NCBI RefSeq assembly: GCF_038630985.1 | Contig: NZ_CP152049.1 | Coordinates: 252,001 to 316,000 of the forward strand | From: Paenibacillus sp. FSL H8-0548 | GTDB taxonomy: Bacteria > Bacillota > Bacilli > Paenibacillales > Paenibacillaceae | DNA: 64,000 nucleotides | Direction: 5' to 3' | In this document: positions 8,654 to 17,665 of the stretch, in pieces | Layout: each line of letters opens with the position of its first letter | How positions within the stretch are numbered: the first letter of the stretch is position 1 | Made by a program: the position numbers and the translations under genes | Notes under the pieces: model-generated | Told to the model about the DNA's origin: nothing | The model's input: the letters and a program-made list of their open reading frames with translations, nothing else | Databases searched by the model: none

Positions 8654-9945
8654 GATGTATGAACCCCTTTTAGTTTATTTATGGCATTAATAAATACTTC
8701 TGGAGAGCCAAATCCACCTGCTTTGGTAATCACATGTAGATTTTCCATTCCTATAAACGTTGAGATAGGAACGCCAATTTCTAATTCATCCCGTAATTCA
8801 AAGCCTTTGATGTCCCACAGCATACAGATTTGCTTCGCAGTATCCCCACCTGTCATGGAAACTCCCTTGAAATAGCCATTTTCCAAAAGTTTGGAACAAA
8901 CGGTACCTATGGCTTTTACAATTTCATTGCTTATAACGGTATGACTGAGGCCCCTAGCTTCTCCCGTTGCCCATGCTTGTTCGATATCCTGTTGTTCGGC
9001 GGTAGAATAAATGACAACGTCTGTGCCTTCCAATGCTTTTGCTTCTGCTTCTTCAAATACCCGGTCGATCTCATCATTGCGTACAGAATCTTCAGAAACA
9101 GCCTTGTAGGAATGAAAGGCAATGCCATGAACATTCGTTTGTTCCAGCAACAGCTTTAATTGAGCTCTAGAGTTTATGTTAACACTGCCTACAACGGTAA
9201 GAATAGGACCCTGATTAGGGGCGATACTTAATTGTGTCGCTCTTTCGGGTAATTCATAGTAAGTAGGCAGATAGTTGGCAATTCCAGCAGAACCAACCCA
9301 AGTAAACTTATAGTCTATTCCTTTTGTTAAATTAAGAATTTGTTCCAGGTGAATTTCTTCAGTAGAATCTATAATAATATAAGGAATATGGTTTTTCTTG
9401 TATTCTTTAAATTTGGTTTCTATATGCTGTTTTCCTTGCGCGAGATCAACCAACGTAATGGTTCCAATCGCGTTATCTGTTTGTTCCTTAAGAAGATCAG
9501 GAAGATACGAGATCGAAACGGGTGTCTTAGGGTCTTTAGCGATTTCTGTTTCTGCGAGTGGAACACCATTTAAGAAATGTGTAGATTGCAAAATGGTACG
9601 GTTATTTTTAGGATAGCCAGGTGCAATCATTATAAAATCTGGCTTTACTACATCGTAAAGTGCATCGATTTCAGCACCGATATTGCCTCGCATTGTAGAA
9701 TCGATTTTTTTAAAGATATTTGTAAATCCAGCATTCAGCAAGAAATGAGCCGCACGGCTTACTTGATGATAAGCATCTTGCCGAGTTATTGAGCGGCTAT
9801 CGGTGTCAAAGACTACAGCTTCATATTTATTTATATTTGCTTCATCCATATCAAACAAAACGGTTGTTTTTAAACCATGACGAGCTAATTGAACGCCACT
9901 ATCATTGGCTCCTGTTAAATCATCAGCAATAATTGCTATTTTCAT
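8650..9945 (-). CDS. Four-carbon acid sugar kinase (DUF1537 family)
   Basis: 431 residues from the ATG at 9945, preceded by GGAGG at 8 bases; a TTG at 9960 overlaps that site. The N-terminal domain starts MKIAIIADDLTGANDSGVQL, the family hallmark (ADDLTGA), followed by DTDSRS and KKIDSTMRGNIGAE. The C-terminal nucleotide-binding domain has VGSVNINSRAQL and GVSMTGGDTAKQI, and ends KAGGFGSPEVF. Members phosphorylate D-threonate, D-erythronate or 3-oxo-tetronates at O4. With a PdxA-like partner and no aldolase or isomerase nearby, D-threonate or D-erythronate kinase is the best guess. Confidence 0.88.
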   Translation of the reverse strand: MKIAIIADDLTGANDSGVQLARHGLKTTVLFDMDEANINKYEAVVFDTDSRSITRQDAYHQVSRAAHFLLNAGFTNIFKKIDSTMRGNIGAEIDALYDVVKPDFIMIAPGYPKNNRTILQSTHFLNGVPLAETEIAKDPKTPVSISYLPDLLKEQTDNAIGTITLVDLAQGKQHIETKFKEYKKNHIPYIIIDSTEEIHLEQILNLTKGIDYKFTWVGSAGIANYLPTYYELPERATQLSIAPNQGPILTVVGSVNINSRAQLKLLLEQTNVHGIAFHSYKAVSEDSVRNDEIDRVFEEAEAKALEGTDVVIYSTAEQQDIEQAWATGEARGLSHTVISNEIVKAIGTVCSKLLENGYFKGVSMTGGDTAKQICMLWDIKGFELRDELEIGVPISTFIGMENLHVITKAGGFGSPEVFINAINKLKGVHTS

Positions 9946-9994
9946 TCCTGTTTCCTCCAAACTCTCCAGTGAAACCTTGGAAAGAAGAGAGTAG

Positions 9995-10987
9995 CTACTC
10001 TCTTCTTTCTTTAGGTTGGTTGTATTTAGCTACTCCACCCGACTTTTCTAATCGCTTTGATAAGAAGCCGATAAAGACAGGAAGGAGAATAGCGGTTGTA
10101 ACGACACTGGCGGCAACTTGAACAGTTGCTAGCTCAGCGATAGGGGCGAATGAGGCGTTGGCAGCTACAATTGCAACAGGTGTACCAACGGCATTACCAG
10201 CAGTAGACCCCTCTGAAGCACCAACAATAGGATTCCAGCCTATCGCTTTAAAAATGATATATCCAATACCGCCGGTTAGAAGAACAGTCAGTACTCCAAG
10301 TAAAATTCCGCTTAATCCACCTTTAATAATCGCACTAAAGTTAATTCCCATGCCTAAAGCGAAAGCAAAGAATGGTACTAGCTTGTCACTGCCTTTATTC
10401 AACCAGGCACCCATGTCATGATCCAAGTTGCCGATAATGACCCCAACAATAAGTGGAAGCAGAACAGCGACGAAGGACATAGGGGAGAACATTCCGTTTG
10501 CAAAACCCATAGCACCGAAGATAGAAAGAGCGACCATGGTTAGGAAAGGCCCATCGCTTAGTGCTAAGAAGGGATAAGCAGCTTTGTCATCTTCTTTACC
10601 GTATTGACCCGCTAATGCGATATAAAGTCCGCCATTTGAGTTTGTCATTGCGGCAATAATAGCTAGCGGTGCCAAGCCTAGAAATAATCCATTAGAGTCA
10701 GCGAGTAAGATGGCGATTAAGCCCAACCCTGCACCTAGTACCCATTTGAAAACGAGTAACGTTACACCTTTGCCTACAGATGATCCTGCAGTTTTGAAAT
10801 TAATTTGTGTGCCGGCAATCAATAAGAATAGTGCAATCAGGGCACTAGCGCTATTCACGAATAAGGCTTCAGTGAATCCGCCAATTCTTAGTGCATTTGG
10901 AAAGAAGGTGTTTATACATGCTCCTAATAGTAAAGGAACGACCATCATTCCACCAGGAATACGATCTAATGTCGCTTTAATTTTCAT
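9995..10987 (-). CDS. kdgT: 2-keto-3-deoxygluconate permease family transporter
   Basis: 330 residues, about ten membrane segments, with the KdgT-type start MKIKATLDRIPGGMMVVPLLLGA and internal conserved stretches AAMTNSNGGLYIALAGQYG and SEGSTAGNAVGTPVAIVAAN. The family are proton symporters for sugar acids. It is the first gene of the operon, 49 bases ahead of the kinase, so the substrate is probably the four-carbon sugar acid handled downstream and not ketodeoxygluconate itself. Confidence 0.88.
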   Translation of the reverse strand: MKIKATLDRIPGGMMVVPLLLGACINTFFPNALRIGGFTEALFVNSASALIALFLLIAGTQINFKTAGSSVGKGVTLLVFKWVLGAGLGLIAILLADSNGLFLGLAPLAIIAAMTNSNGGLYIALAGQYGKEDDKAAYPFLALSDGPFLTMVALSIFGAMGFANGMFSPMSFVAVLLPLIVGVIIGNLDHDMGAWLNKGSDKLVPFFAFALGMGINFSAIIKGGLSGILLGVLTVLLTGGIGYIIFKAIGWNPIVGASEGSTAGNAVGTPVAIVAANASFAPIAELATVQVAASVVTTAILLPVFIGFLSKRLEKSGGVAKYNQPKERRE

Positions 10988-11021
10988 AATATTGGCTCCT
11001 TTGTTGAAAAGTGAATTAAGA

Positions 11022-11036
11022 TATAAAGCGTTTGCA
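11022..11036 (-). promoter_or_regulatory. cre-like site upstream of the permease operon
   Basis: TATAAAGCGTTTGCA fits the Firmicute catabolite-responsive element WTGNAANCGNWNNCW at 13 of 15 positions and lies 35 bases upstream of the permease ATG. The same intergenic region has two related boxes, AGCAACAGTTATT near 11068 and TGCAACAATTATA near 11119, spaced about 50 bases, which could be regulator sites. Confidence 0.4.
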
Positions 11037-11156
11037 TGAGTTATACTAAAGTAAAATGTTTATAAAAGCAACAGTTATTTTTTGAGAAATTCAAAAACAA
11101 TTTTAAGTGTTTAAAAATGCAACAATTATAGGGAGAGAAAAGCGTAAACCTAAAGA

Positions 11157-12842
11157 CTAATCTTTAAGTTTACGCCATAAAGTAGCTCTATTGATTCCCA
11201 GACGCTCAGCTGCTCTTGATTGGTTATTATTCTCCTCCTTAAGCACTAAATTTATAACTTCTTTTTCAATTTCCTTTAAGGTACCATTTAAGGATATAGT
11301 ATCCATGGGTTTTTGCTGTTCATTCAGCATAGTGCTTAAGGTTTCGAGGGATATGACATATTCTCTTTCGTTCAGCGCGGCTTGCTTCATTAGTGCTTTC
11401 AAATGACTAACAGTCATAGATGGAGCTTGATTCTCAATCAGCTTTAATGCATCGTCTTTGATTTTGACAGCGGTAGTTCCGTATTTATGGTAATAATCGG
11501 TTAGAAAATATTGAATGAAGATCGGAATATCTTCAATTCGTTCGGATAGCGGAGGGACAATAATGGTATTCAGCTTTAGACTTTGCAAATTCTGCTTATC
11601 AAGTGCTTGCTCACTAAGAACAAATACAGCTATTTGCAGTGAAAGGCATGTCTCGATGAATAGCTGCAACATGTGACGATCTGCTGCTTGCTCAGCATAC
11701 GTGATTTCAATAGTACTTACTTTAACCAGTGGAATTTCGCTTAATTGCTCAGGGTTGAATTGTGCCAAATCCACCTTTAACAATAGGCCTCGAGCTGCAA
11801 AATGCTGATGAATGTAGCTGACAATAAAGGATTTTCCACTACCTAAAGCTCCCTGTAAATGAATAGCTTCGTTATGCTTATAGAGTGCTTCAATATGATT
11901 TAAGGCAATTCGCATTGAATGTGACGCAGCAGCAATCGGCTCAGAAACAATGTCAGAACACGCTGTCATTCCCCGTTGAGAAAACAGGTACGGCTCCCCT
12001 TTTTCTAGCAGATATACTCTGAATTTTTTATTTCCAAAATCCGTCTCATAGGCGGTAACGGAAAGCTGGTATTCATCCACGATGAAACTGTTAGTGATTA
12101 CCGTTTTATTAAACGACAGGTTTGTGTTCATAAGATGGATGTGCTCTTCAGATAATGGGCTGTGATGGAAATGGGTTAAGTGTTCGAAAATAACTGCGTT
12201 TTGTTCATTTAAAACAACAATATTAGGGTGCTCCGTCAAGGCAAGGTGGTTGAAAATACTAGATATAATCTCTTTTTTTGTTAGATAACCGTGTACTAGC
12301 TGAGCGTCCTCAAGAGATTTAATGATCGATTCCTTGCCCGATTGAATTAAAAATCCATTCAAGCCATAAGTGTTGGCTGTGTTGAAGGTGATGACATCAC
12401 CAACGATATGTCGATATCCCGCAGCTTTAAGCTCTAACAGCAGCGGGGCGACCGCATCTGAATGATCTATCGTATAAACCTTTAAAGGCAAATCCATTAA
12501 ATCAATAATGGACTGTGCACCAGATGTAATATTCGAAAAACCGACAATCGCAGTTTTTTCATTGGAGTGGCTAGCTAAAGTTAGAGAACGTATCATATCA
12601 TAGCCTGAAAGCTGCATATCAATGACTGGAATCGTGACTGCTTTTTTAATTAATCGAGCTGTACCGCCTCGACTAATGATGACGTCTGCTCCATCCCTTT
12701 CAGCCGTATGGGCAATTTCGGCTCCTTTGACTAAATCCCCTACAGAATAATGGATATCTGAGTTGGGGAATAGTGGAATGCATTCTTGAATAATGGGAAC
12801 CATTGCTTCATAAGGAGCAATGATATGCACTTGTATACGCAT
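11157..12842 (-). CDS. PrpR-type regulator with AAA-like domain and Fis-type HTH
   Basis: 561 residues from the ATG at 12842, which follows GCAGGAAAG and begins right at the PrpR N-terminal domain (RIQVHIIAPYEAM); an ATG at 12911 would add 23 residues with no family support. Residues about 40 to 170 contain the PrpR signature ISRGGTARLIKKAVTIPVID. A middle PAS-like part follows, then an AAA-like domain with a Walker A GALGSGKS but no GAFTGA loop. The C-terminus ends in a Fis-type helix-turn-helix (SRAAERLGINRATLWRKLKD). Without GAFTGA it should not contact sigma-54 in the normal way, and no -24/-12 promoter was found upstream of the permease gene. It lies 169 bases upstream of the operon on the same strand and most likely controls it. 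Confidence 0.8.
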   Translation of the reverse strand: MRIQVHIIAPYEAMVPIIQECIPLFPNSDIHYSVGDLVKGAEIAHTAERDGADVIISRGGTARLIKKAVTIPVIDMQLSGYDMIRSLTLASHSNEKTAIVGFSNITSGAQSIIDLMDLPLKVYTIDHSDAVAPLLLELKAAGYRHIVGDVITFNTANTYGLNGFLIQSGKESIIKSLEDAQLVHGYLTKKEIISSIFNHLALTEHPNIVVLNEQNAVIFEHLTHFHHSPLSEEHIHLMNTNLSFNKTVITNSFIVDEYQLSVTAYETDFGNKKFRVYLLEKGEPYLFSQRGMTACSDIVSEPIAAASHSMRIALNHIEALYKHNEAIHLQGALGSGKSFIVSYIHQHFAARGLLLKVDLAQFNPEQLSEIPLVKVSTIEITYAEQAADRHMLQLFIETCLSLQIAVFVLSEQALDKQNLQSLKLNTIIVPPLSERIEDIPIFIQYFLTDYYHKYGTTAVKIKDDALKLIENQAPSMTVSHLKALMKQAALNEREYVISLETLSTMLNEQQKPMDTISLNGTLKEIEKEVINLVLKEENNNQSRAAERLGINRATLWRKLKD

Positions 12843-13075
12843 AACTTTCCTGCTTTCAACGATAAAATGGGTCAGTAAACGTATATTACTGAGTGATGAG
12901 ATTAAGTCCATTATAACTCAACTTAGAGCGGAATCGTATCTCTGGCTTCGAGCAATCGACCTGGCGTTCAGGTGCCTAATATTGATATCGCACAAGTACT
13001 TGACTTGGAGTTAACTCTAAGAGGTAAAGTAAAATGGAAGGAAACCATATCGATTCGAAAGTGGGGAACTATGAA

Positions 13076-14065
13076 ATGGAATATGTGAAACTCGGAAATA
13101 CAGGTTTGGATGTATCTCGGCTTTGTCTTGGCTGTATGAGCTTTGGTGTAGCGGAGCGTTGGACTCATCCTTGGGTACTTGATGAAGAGCATAGTCTCCC
13201 AATTATAAAAAAAGCTCTGGAGCTTGGTATCAATTTTTTTGATACGGCGAATATCTATTCAGACGGAACAAGCGAAGAAATTGTTGGTCGAGCTTTAAAG
13301 GAATATGCCAATCGAGATGAAATTGTCCTCGCGACTAAGGTTCATTTCCGTATGCATGAAGGTCCCAATGGTGCTGGGCTTTCCCGCAAGGCAATCATGA
13401 GTGAAATTGATAAGAGTCTAAAGAGGCTGGGAACCGATTATGTAGACCTTTATCAAATCCATCGCTGGGATTACAATACCCCCATTGAAGAAACGATGGA
13501 AGCTCTGCATGATGTTGTGAAGGCTGGGAAGGCAAGATACATTGGTGCTTCTGCCATGTTCGCATGGCAGTTCCAAAAGGCATTGCATGTAGCAGAGAGA
13601 AATGGATGGACAAAGTTTGTATCTATGCAGAATCATTTAAACCTCATATACCGTGAAGAGGAAAGGGAGATGCTACCGCTCTGTAAGGAAGAAAAAATCG
13701 GCGTGATTCCATATAGCCCGCTGGCTTCAGGAAGATTGGCGCGTGATTGGTCGGAAACAACACATCGTTCGGAAACCGACCAAGCTCAAAAATCCAAATA
13801 CGATGCGACTGCAAATACGGACCGATTGATTGTGGAGCGGGTTGCAGCAATCGCAGAAAAACATGGCGTTCCCCGCGCTCAAATTGCACTTGCGTGGTTG
13901 TTGCAGAAAGAACCAGTAACAGCCCCGATTTTTGGTGCTACCCAAATATCTCATCTGGAAGATGCTGTAGCGGCTCTATCAATTACATTAACACCAGAAG
14001 AAATTGCATCGCTGGAAGAGACGTATGTTCCTCATCCGGTAGTTGGTGCTATTGCAATGCGATGA
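13076..14065 (+). CDS. Aldo/keto reductase
   Basis: 329 residues from the ATG at 13076 (GTGGGGA upstream), where family homology begins (EYVKLGNTGLDVSRLCLGCM); a start at 13034 is possible but adds 14 unrelated residues. The TIM-barrel catalytic tetrad is intact: Asp and Tyr in FDTANIYSDGTSE, Lys in LATKVHF and His in LYQIHRWD. The C-terminal part carries the NADPH-binding IAEKHGVPRAQIALAWLLQK. Such enzymes reduce aldehydes and ketones; the substrate cannot be read from the sequence. A MerR-type remnant follows, in the same frame after the stop. Confidence 0.88.
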   Translation: MEYVKLGNTGLDVSRLCLGCMSFGVAERWTHPWVLDEEHSLPIIKKALELGINFFDTANIYSDGTSEEIVGRALKEYANRDEIVLATKVHFRMHEGPNGAGLSRKAIMSEIDKSLKRLGTDYVDLYQIHRWDYNTPIEETMEALHDVVKAGKARYIGASAMFAWQFQKALHVAERNGWTKFVSMQNHLNLIYREEEREMLPLCKEEKIGVIPYSPLASGRLARDWSETTHRSETDQAQKSKYDATANTDRLIVERVAAIAEKHGVPRAQIALAWLLQKEPVTAPIFGATQISHLEDAVAALSITLTPEEIASLEETYVPHPVVGAIAMR

Positions 14066-14077
14066 TCGTATGTTGGG

Positions 14078-14194
14078 TTGTTTCAACAGGGTGATGAAAC
14101 GATTGAGGCTAGAAAAGAAATCCTAATCGAGCAGCGTAAGCAACTGGAGAGCAGAACGGAAGAGATGAAGAAAGTGTTTGAACGCATGAAATGA
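14078..14194 (+). pseudogene. 3' remnant of a MerR-family regulator gene
   Basis: The frame reads LFQQGDETIEARKEILIEQR and then KQLESRTEEMKKVFERMK before TGA. This matches the end of the effector region and the dimer coiled coil of MerR-type regulators. The helix-turn-helix part is gone and no start codon is present. MerR regulators often sit beside aldo/keto reductase genes, so this is probably the lost regulator of the preceding gene, joined to its 3' end by a deletion. Confidence 0.6.
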
Positions 14195-14274
14195 TAAAAT
14201 TACAAGATATGAACAAACGATACTTAAAAAGAAAACAACTCTAAATAGGCCTGAAATCGTGTAGAACATTTCAT

Positions 14275-14328
14275 CAACAAAAAACCAACTATAACGCGGA
14301 TCAAACGCGTTTGTTGGTTTTTTTGTTG
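14275..14328 (+). terminator. Strong terminator hairpin
   Basis: CAACAAAAAACCAAC and its complement GTTGGTTTTTTTGTTG close a hairpin that also holds an inner ACGCG pair. It ends the aldo/keto reductase region. The remaining bases to 14498 must hold the promoter of the Crp-type gene. Confidence 0.85.
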
Positions 14329-14498
14329 AAAAAGCCGTTACTCAGAATTTTTTTTACTAATCTTCATACACTAAAATTATTAATGCTATACTGAAAGATA
14401 GACTTGTTGCTTTAATAGCCCGCAAAAATTACATTTACATAAATAGCAAGCAATGTTGTAATGATTGTAATTTCATTGATACTGGAGGAGCTCTGAAG

Positions 14499-15188
14499 AT
14501 GAACCCACAGGTATTACGAGATTTTCCGTTCTTTGAGCATCTTGACGAGGAACATTTAGCTGAAATTTCCAAGTTATGTACCAAGCGTTTATATAAAAAA
14601 GGCGAGTCTATCTTTTTTGAAGGGGAAGAAGGAGATGAGCTCTATCTGGTTATATCTGGAGTAATTCAAATCTACCAAGATAACCAATCGAGGGATGTGG
14701 TCTTTTCTATTTTTAGAGAAGGTGATTTCTTTGGAGAGATGGCTTTATTGCAAAATGAAAGAGTACGTTCGGCCTCTGCAAGGACAATTGAGAAGTCTGT
14801 CTTATGTATTTTGAAAAAACGCGATTTTCTACCCTTGATAAAAAGCAAGCCTGAAATACTGATCGGCATTTTCGAAACAACCTTGGATCGTCTACGTGAT
14901 GCCAATAAATTAATAACGGATTTAACCATACTCGACGTGCGCACACGTATTGCTCGCATGCTGCTGCGCTTGACAGAACAGCATGGAGTGCCCACTGCTG
15001 AAGGTGTTCTAATCGATTTGAAACTAACGCATCAGCACTTGGCAGATATGACGGGAACGGCGCGCGAGACCGTGACAAAATCATTAATTGAATTACAAAA
15101 TGAACAATTGATACGGATTGATCAGAAAAAAATACTCGTGTGTAACGTTGATACACTTAGAAGCATACTCGATTCAGTTAGAGCATAA
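14499..15188 (+). CDS. Crp/Fnr-family transcription regulator
   Basis: 229 residues; CTGGAGGAG lies ahead of the ATG. Residues 1 to 120 form a cyclic-nucleotide-binding-type beta barrel (KGESIFFEGEEGDELYLVIS, FREGDFFGEMALL). The phosphate-binding cassette is only partly like that of Crp. Residues 150 to 225 carry a winged helix with recognition helix GTARETVTKSLIELQ. The N-terminal cysteine cluster of Fnr is missing, so oxygen sensing by an iron-sulphur cluster is unlikely. It stands alone between two hairpins; its targets are unknown. Confidence 0.85.
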   Translation: MNPQVLRDFPFFEHLDEEHLAEISKLCTKRLYKKGESIFFEGEEGDELYLVISGVIQIYQDNQSRDVVFSIFREGDFFGEMALLQNERVRSASARTIEKSVLCILKKRDFLPLIKSKPEILIGIFETTLDRLRDANKLITDLTILDVRTRIARMLLRLTEQHGVPTAEGVLIDLKLTHQHLADMTGTARETVTKSLIELQNEQLIRIDQKKILVCNVDTLRSILDSVRA

Positions 15189-15252
15189 TGTCATTAGCTT
15201 GGTTATAGCTAGCTGAGTCTTTAAAGGCCTCATGATAGTAGGGCTGATGTCA

Positions 15253-15302
15253 GCAAGAGGCTTGAAGTATTGGTCTGATGACTAATGCTTCAAGCCTCTT
15301 GT
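15253..15302 (+). terminator. Long hairpin downstream of the Crp-type gene
   Basis: CAAGAGGCTTGAAG pairs perfectly with CTTCAAGCCTCTTG, 14 base pairs, with a loop of about 20 bases. There is no T run, so it may be a processing or attenuation structure and not a classic terminator. Confidence 0.6.
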
Positions 15303-15466
15303 AATGTGTCAGACGGAAAGCGTTTCAATATTGTGACCACACTGTAGAAGCTTAATAACATTTTTTAGCACATTGACCGTATTAGCTTAAAGTGCTGTTT
15401 ACTTGAGCATTATGGTATAATGAGGATCTTATACTTATGATTAGAAGTGAGGCTGGGGTGAAGAAG

Positions 15467-16192
15467 ATGTTTGAACAAATGGATAAGAAGAAAAGTTTGC
15501 TCGATCAAAAAAGGCCTCTGCCGGTCCATACGCTCAGAAGTATAAGAGAGCACTTAATCGTCAATTGGACATATCATTCCAACGCTATTGAAGGAAATAC
15601 ACTGACTTTATCAGAAACAAAAGTAGCTCTTGAAGGTATCACAGTGGGTGGTAAAACGATAAAAGAGCATTTGGAAGTTATTAACCATAAAGATGCAATA
15701 TTATACGTCGAAGAAATTGTTAAGAATCAAGAGAGTTTATCGGAATGGCAAATCAAGAGTATTCATCGACTCATATTAAAAGGAATTGAAGATGAACATG
15801 CTGGAGTGTATCGTAAAGAAAATGTTATCATTAGCGGTGCACAACATATCCCTCCTGATACTGTACAGGTTCAGTCTTTGATGGAACGATTCATTAACTG
15901 GTATCAGCATGAAGGTCAGCGATTGCATCCTATTGAAAGGGCAGCGATCATTCATATTGATTTTGTTGGTATCCATCCTTTTATTGATGGTAATGGTAGA
16001 ACGGCACGATTGTTGTTGAATTTTGAGTTAATGAAAAATGGTTACCCTCCCATTGTCATTCAAAAAGAAAACCGAAGTGAATACTATACGGCGTTGGATC
16101 ATGCTCATACGAGTGGAGATAATACGATGTTCGTCTCATTGGTTACTGAAATGCTGGATCAAACGTTCGATTTTTATTTGAAACTAATATAG
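15467..16192 (+). CDS. Fic-domain protein (likely AMP transferase)
   Basis: 241 residues from the ATG at 15467 (GGGGTGA upstream); an ATG at 15437 has no ribosome binding site. The Fic motif HPFIDGNGRTAR is intact, with catalytic His and the Arg for phosphate contact. Near the N-terminus, SNAIEGN fits the inhibitory (S/T)xxxE(G/N) motif of class II Fic proteins, whose glutamate blocks ATP binding. The protein is thus probably self-inhibited. Class II Fic proteins add AMP to hydroxyl groups on target proteins or on themselves. No antitoxin-like partner gene lies beside it. Confidence 0.88.
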   Translation: MFEQMDKKKSLLDQKRPLPVHTLRSIREHLIVNWTYHSNAIEGNTLTLSETKVALEGITVGGKTIKEHLEVINHKDAILYVEEIVKNQESLSEWQIKSIHRLILKGIEDEHAGVYRKENVIISGAQHIPPDTVQVQSLMERFINWYQHEGQRLHPIERAAIIHIDFVGIHPFIDGNGRTARLLLNFELMKNGYPPIVIQKENRSEYYTALDHAHTSGDNTMFVSLVTEMLDQTFDFYLKLI

Positions 16193-16402
16193 ATAATAGG
16201 CTGAGGGGTTCTCCTAACTCACGCTGCATACATTACAGGGATTTATACGGGTGGCAGCAAAAGGGCGACTACAAAAAGAGAGCTTGGTTTCAAACACAAA
16301 CATGTAAGATTTTGAGAATTTCTTTGAGAATTGTAGGTGGAGTAAACTCCTTGTATGCTACTGACAAGGGCATTATTTGTAGCCAATTCATAATAACAGT
16401 CA
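16193..16402. other. Intergenic stretch without recognisable gene
   Basis: Several frames are open for 20 to 30 codons but none has a ribosome binding site or recognisable sequence. Confidence 0.4.
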
Positions 16403-16449
16403 AGCAACCTTATGTAATGAGCTGATGCTCGCCGCATAAGGTTGTTTTT
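16403..16449 (+). terminator. Terminator hairpin
   Basis: CAACCTTATG and CATAAGGTTG pair and are followed by TTTTTC. It lies more than 200 bases after the Fic gene and before the decayed sigma factor gene. Confidence 0.7.
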
Positions 16450-16570
16450 CTTATAATTCTATAATGATGATAAAATAACTAATTTTAATAAAATAAGAAT
16501 AAATTCCCACTTATCGCCTGAAAACGAAATCGAAATAATGAGAGTAATATATATAATTACTTTTCAATAA

Positions 16571-16855
16571 GAACAGAAGGTAGAAGGAACTATTGAATAT
16601 GAATCTCTCTATACTGCTATCCAGCAGCTTGATGAACATAATCGCATACCAGTTATTTTGAAATATATGCATGATATGAAGGATCTGGAAATTGCAGCTG
16701 TATTACAGGAAAATGTGAATACGATTAAATCACGGTTATATAAGGCTCGCATGAAGCTGAAAAACTTGTTACAGCATGAATCTGGAGGTGCAGTGCTTAG
16801 TAAGGAGACAAACATGAAAAAGACAAAAAAAAGGGTAATAAATGGATTCGAGTGA
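16571..16855 (+). pseudogene. N-terminally truncated ECF sigma factor
   Basis: The frame after a stop at 16570 reads EQKVEGTIEYESLYTAIQQL, then VILKYMHDMKDLEIAAVLQE and NVNTIKSRLYKARMKLKNLL. This is region 4 of an extracytoplasmic-function sigma factor, with its helix-turn-helix. Region 2, which binds the -10 element and core polymerase, is missing and no good start codon exists. It is followed by the matching anti-sigma gene, which is also broken. Confidence 0.7.
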
Positions 16856-17440
16856 CGACACTTGTTGCAGCAGCGAGTATCGTCGGTGTGATGGTGACGA
16901 CGAATACGGGTCAAGCTTTTGTTAATCAATTAAAGCAATATTTTGAACCTGAGAAAAAGGTTATTGAGGAATACGAGGGTATGCCAGAAGAGAAGGATAT
17001 TGTATTGCAGGATACAGAATCGGGTTATGTGATTTATATCGACGAAGAAAGATATAAGCTAGTTCAAGAAGAGAATCAAGATGTGATCGTCCCGAAGGTG
17101 CCATTGGAAGATCCGATATCCTGAGGTTTCAATGAGCATTAAGCAGCTGAAAGGGATTTTGCCTGAGCAGGCTTTTACGGAGCAACAGCAGCTTTTGGCA
17201 GAGAAATATGCGAAAGTTGAAGCTCCGGTAAAGGTTGCGGAGCCTCTAGAAGCAATGCTCATATCTGCGAAGGACGGGCAAAGCTGGGATAGCCCGGTTG
17301 TGAAAGTATACGTGCTTTCTAATGGTCACGGGGGAAGCTTTGTCATTACGGGAAAATGCTTTCTTGAGGCAGCAGAAGATCATGGAGCAAGATTTTACTA
17401 CATGCTAGAGCAATTTACGCTTGTAGATATGTTTCTGTAG
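16814..17440 (+). pseudogene. Frameshifted membrane anti-sigma factor (DUF4179-like)
   Basis: From the ATG at 16814 the frame reads MKKTKKR and runs into a stop at 16853. If the run of eight As at 16825 to 16832 had nine, it would read MKKTKKKGNKWIRVTTLVAA and go on through a membrane segment (LVAAASIVGVMVTTNTG) to 17124. A second shift near 17115 leads into YPEVSMSIKQLKGILPEQAF and on to 17440. The order cytosolic N-terminus, one membrane helix, outer domain fits an anti-sigma factor paired with the sigma remnant just upstream. Confidence 0.65.
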
Positions 17441-17582
17441 ATGAGTCATGTGGAAGCTGTAGTATCCTTGGTGTATAAAGGCTCAGAGTGAGAGGCTAGG
17501 GAGTTTGGGACGTAATTCATTTTTTGAAATTCCATAGTCAGCCCTTTTCAACTTCTATATTTTGGGGGAACAATCCGAAAAA

Positions 17583-17636
17583 ATGTGCATTTTGCACATA
17601 TTTTTTGTTATACTGTATTATGTGCAATATGCACAT
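17583..17636 (+). promoter_or_regulatory. Promoter with two perfect palindromic operators
   Basis: ATGTGCA-TTT-TGCACAT (17583 to 17599) and ATGTGCA-ATA-TGCACAT (17620 to 17636) have the same arms and spacer and lie 37 bases apart. TTGCAC (17592) and TATTAT (17616), 18 bases apart, form a plausible promoter, so operator 1 overlaps the -35 box and operator 2 overlaps the end of the -10 box. The MarR-type regulator encoded two genes downstream is the natural ligand. Confidence 0.75.
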
Positions 17637-17665
17637 AATCTTAAGTGATAGAGGGTGCTCTAACT

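Noticed and set aside
8681..9159. Plus-strand frames opposite the four-carbon acid sugar kinase gene
   Set aside because: They are shadows of the conserved minus-strand gene and have no start signals.
11001..11156. A sigma-54 promoter upstream of the permease operon, expected from the PrpR-type regulator
   Set aside because: No GG-N10-GC arrangement was found on the minus strand, and the regulator has no GAFTGA loop.
13034..13075. An upstream ATG that would extend the aldo/keto reductase by 14 residues
   Set aside because: The extra residues match nothing in the family, and the ATG at 13076 has its own GTGGGGA site.
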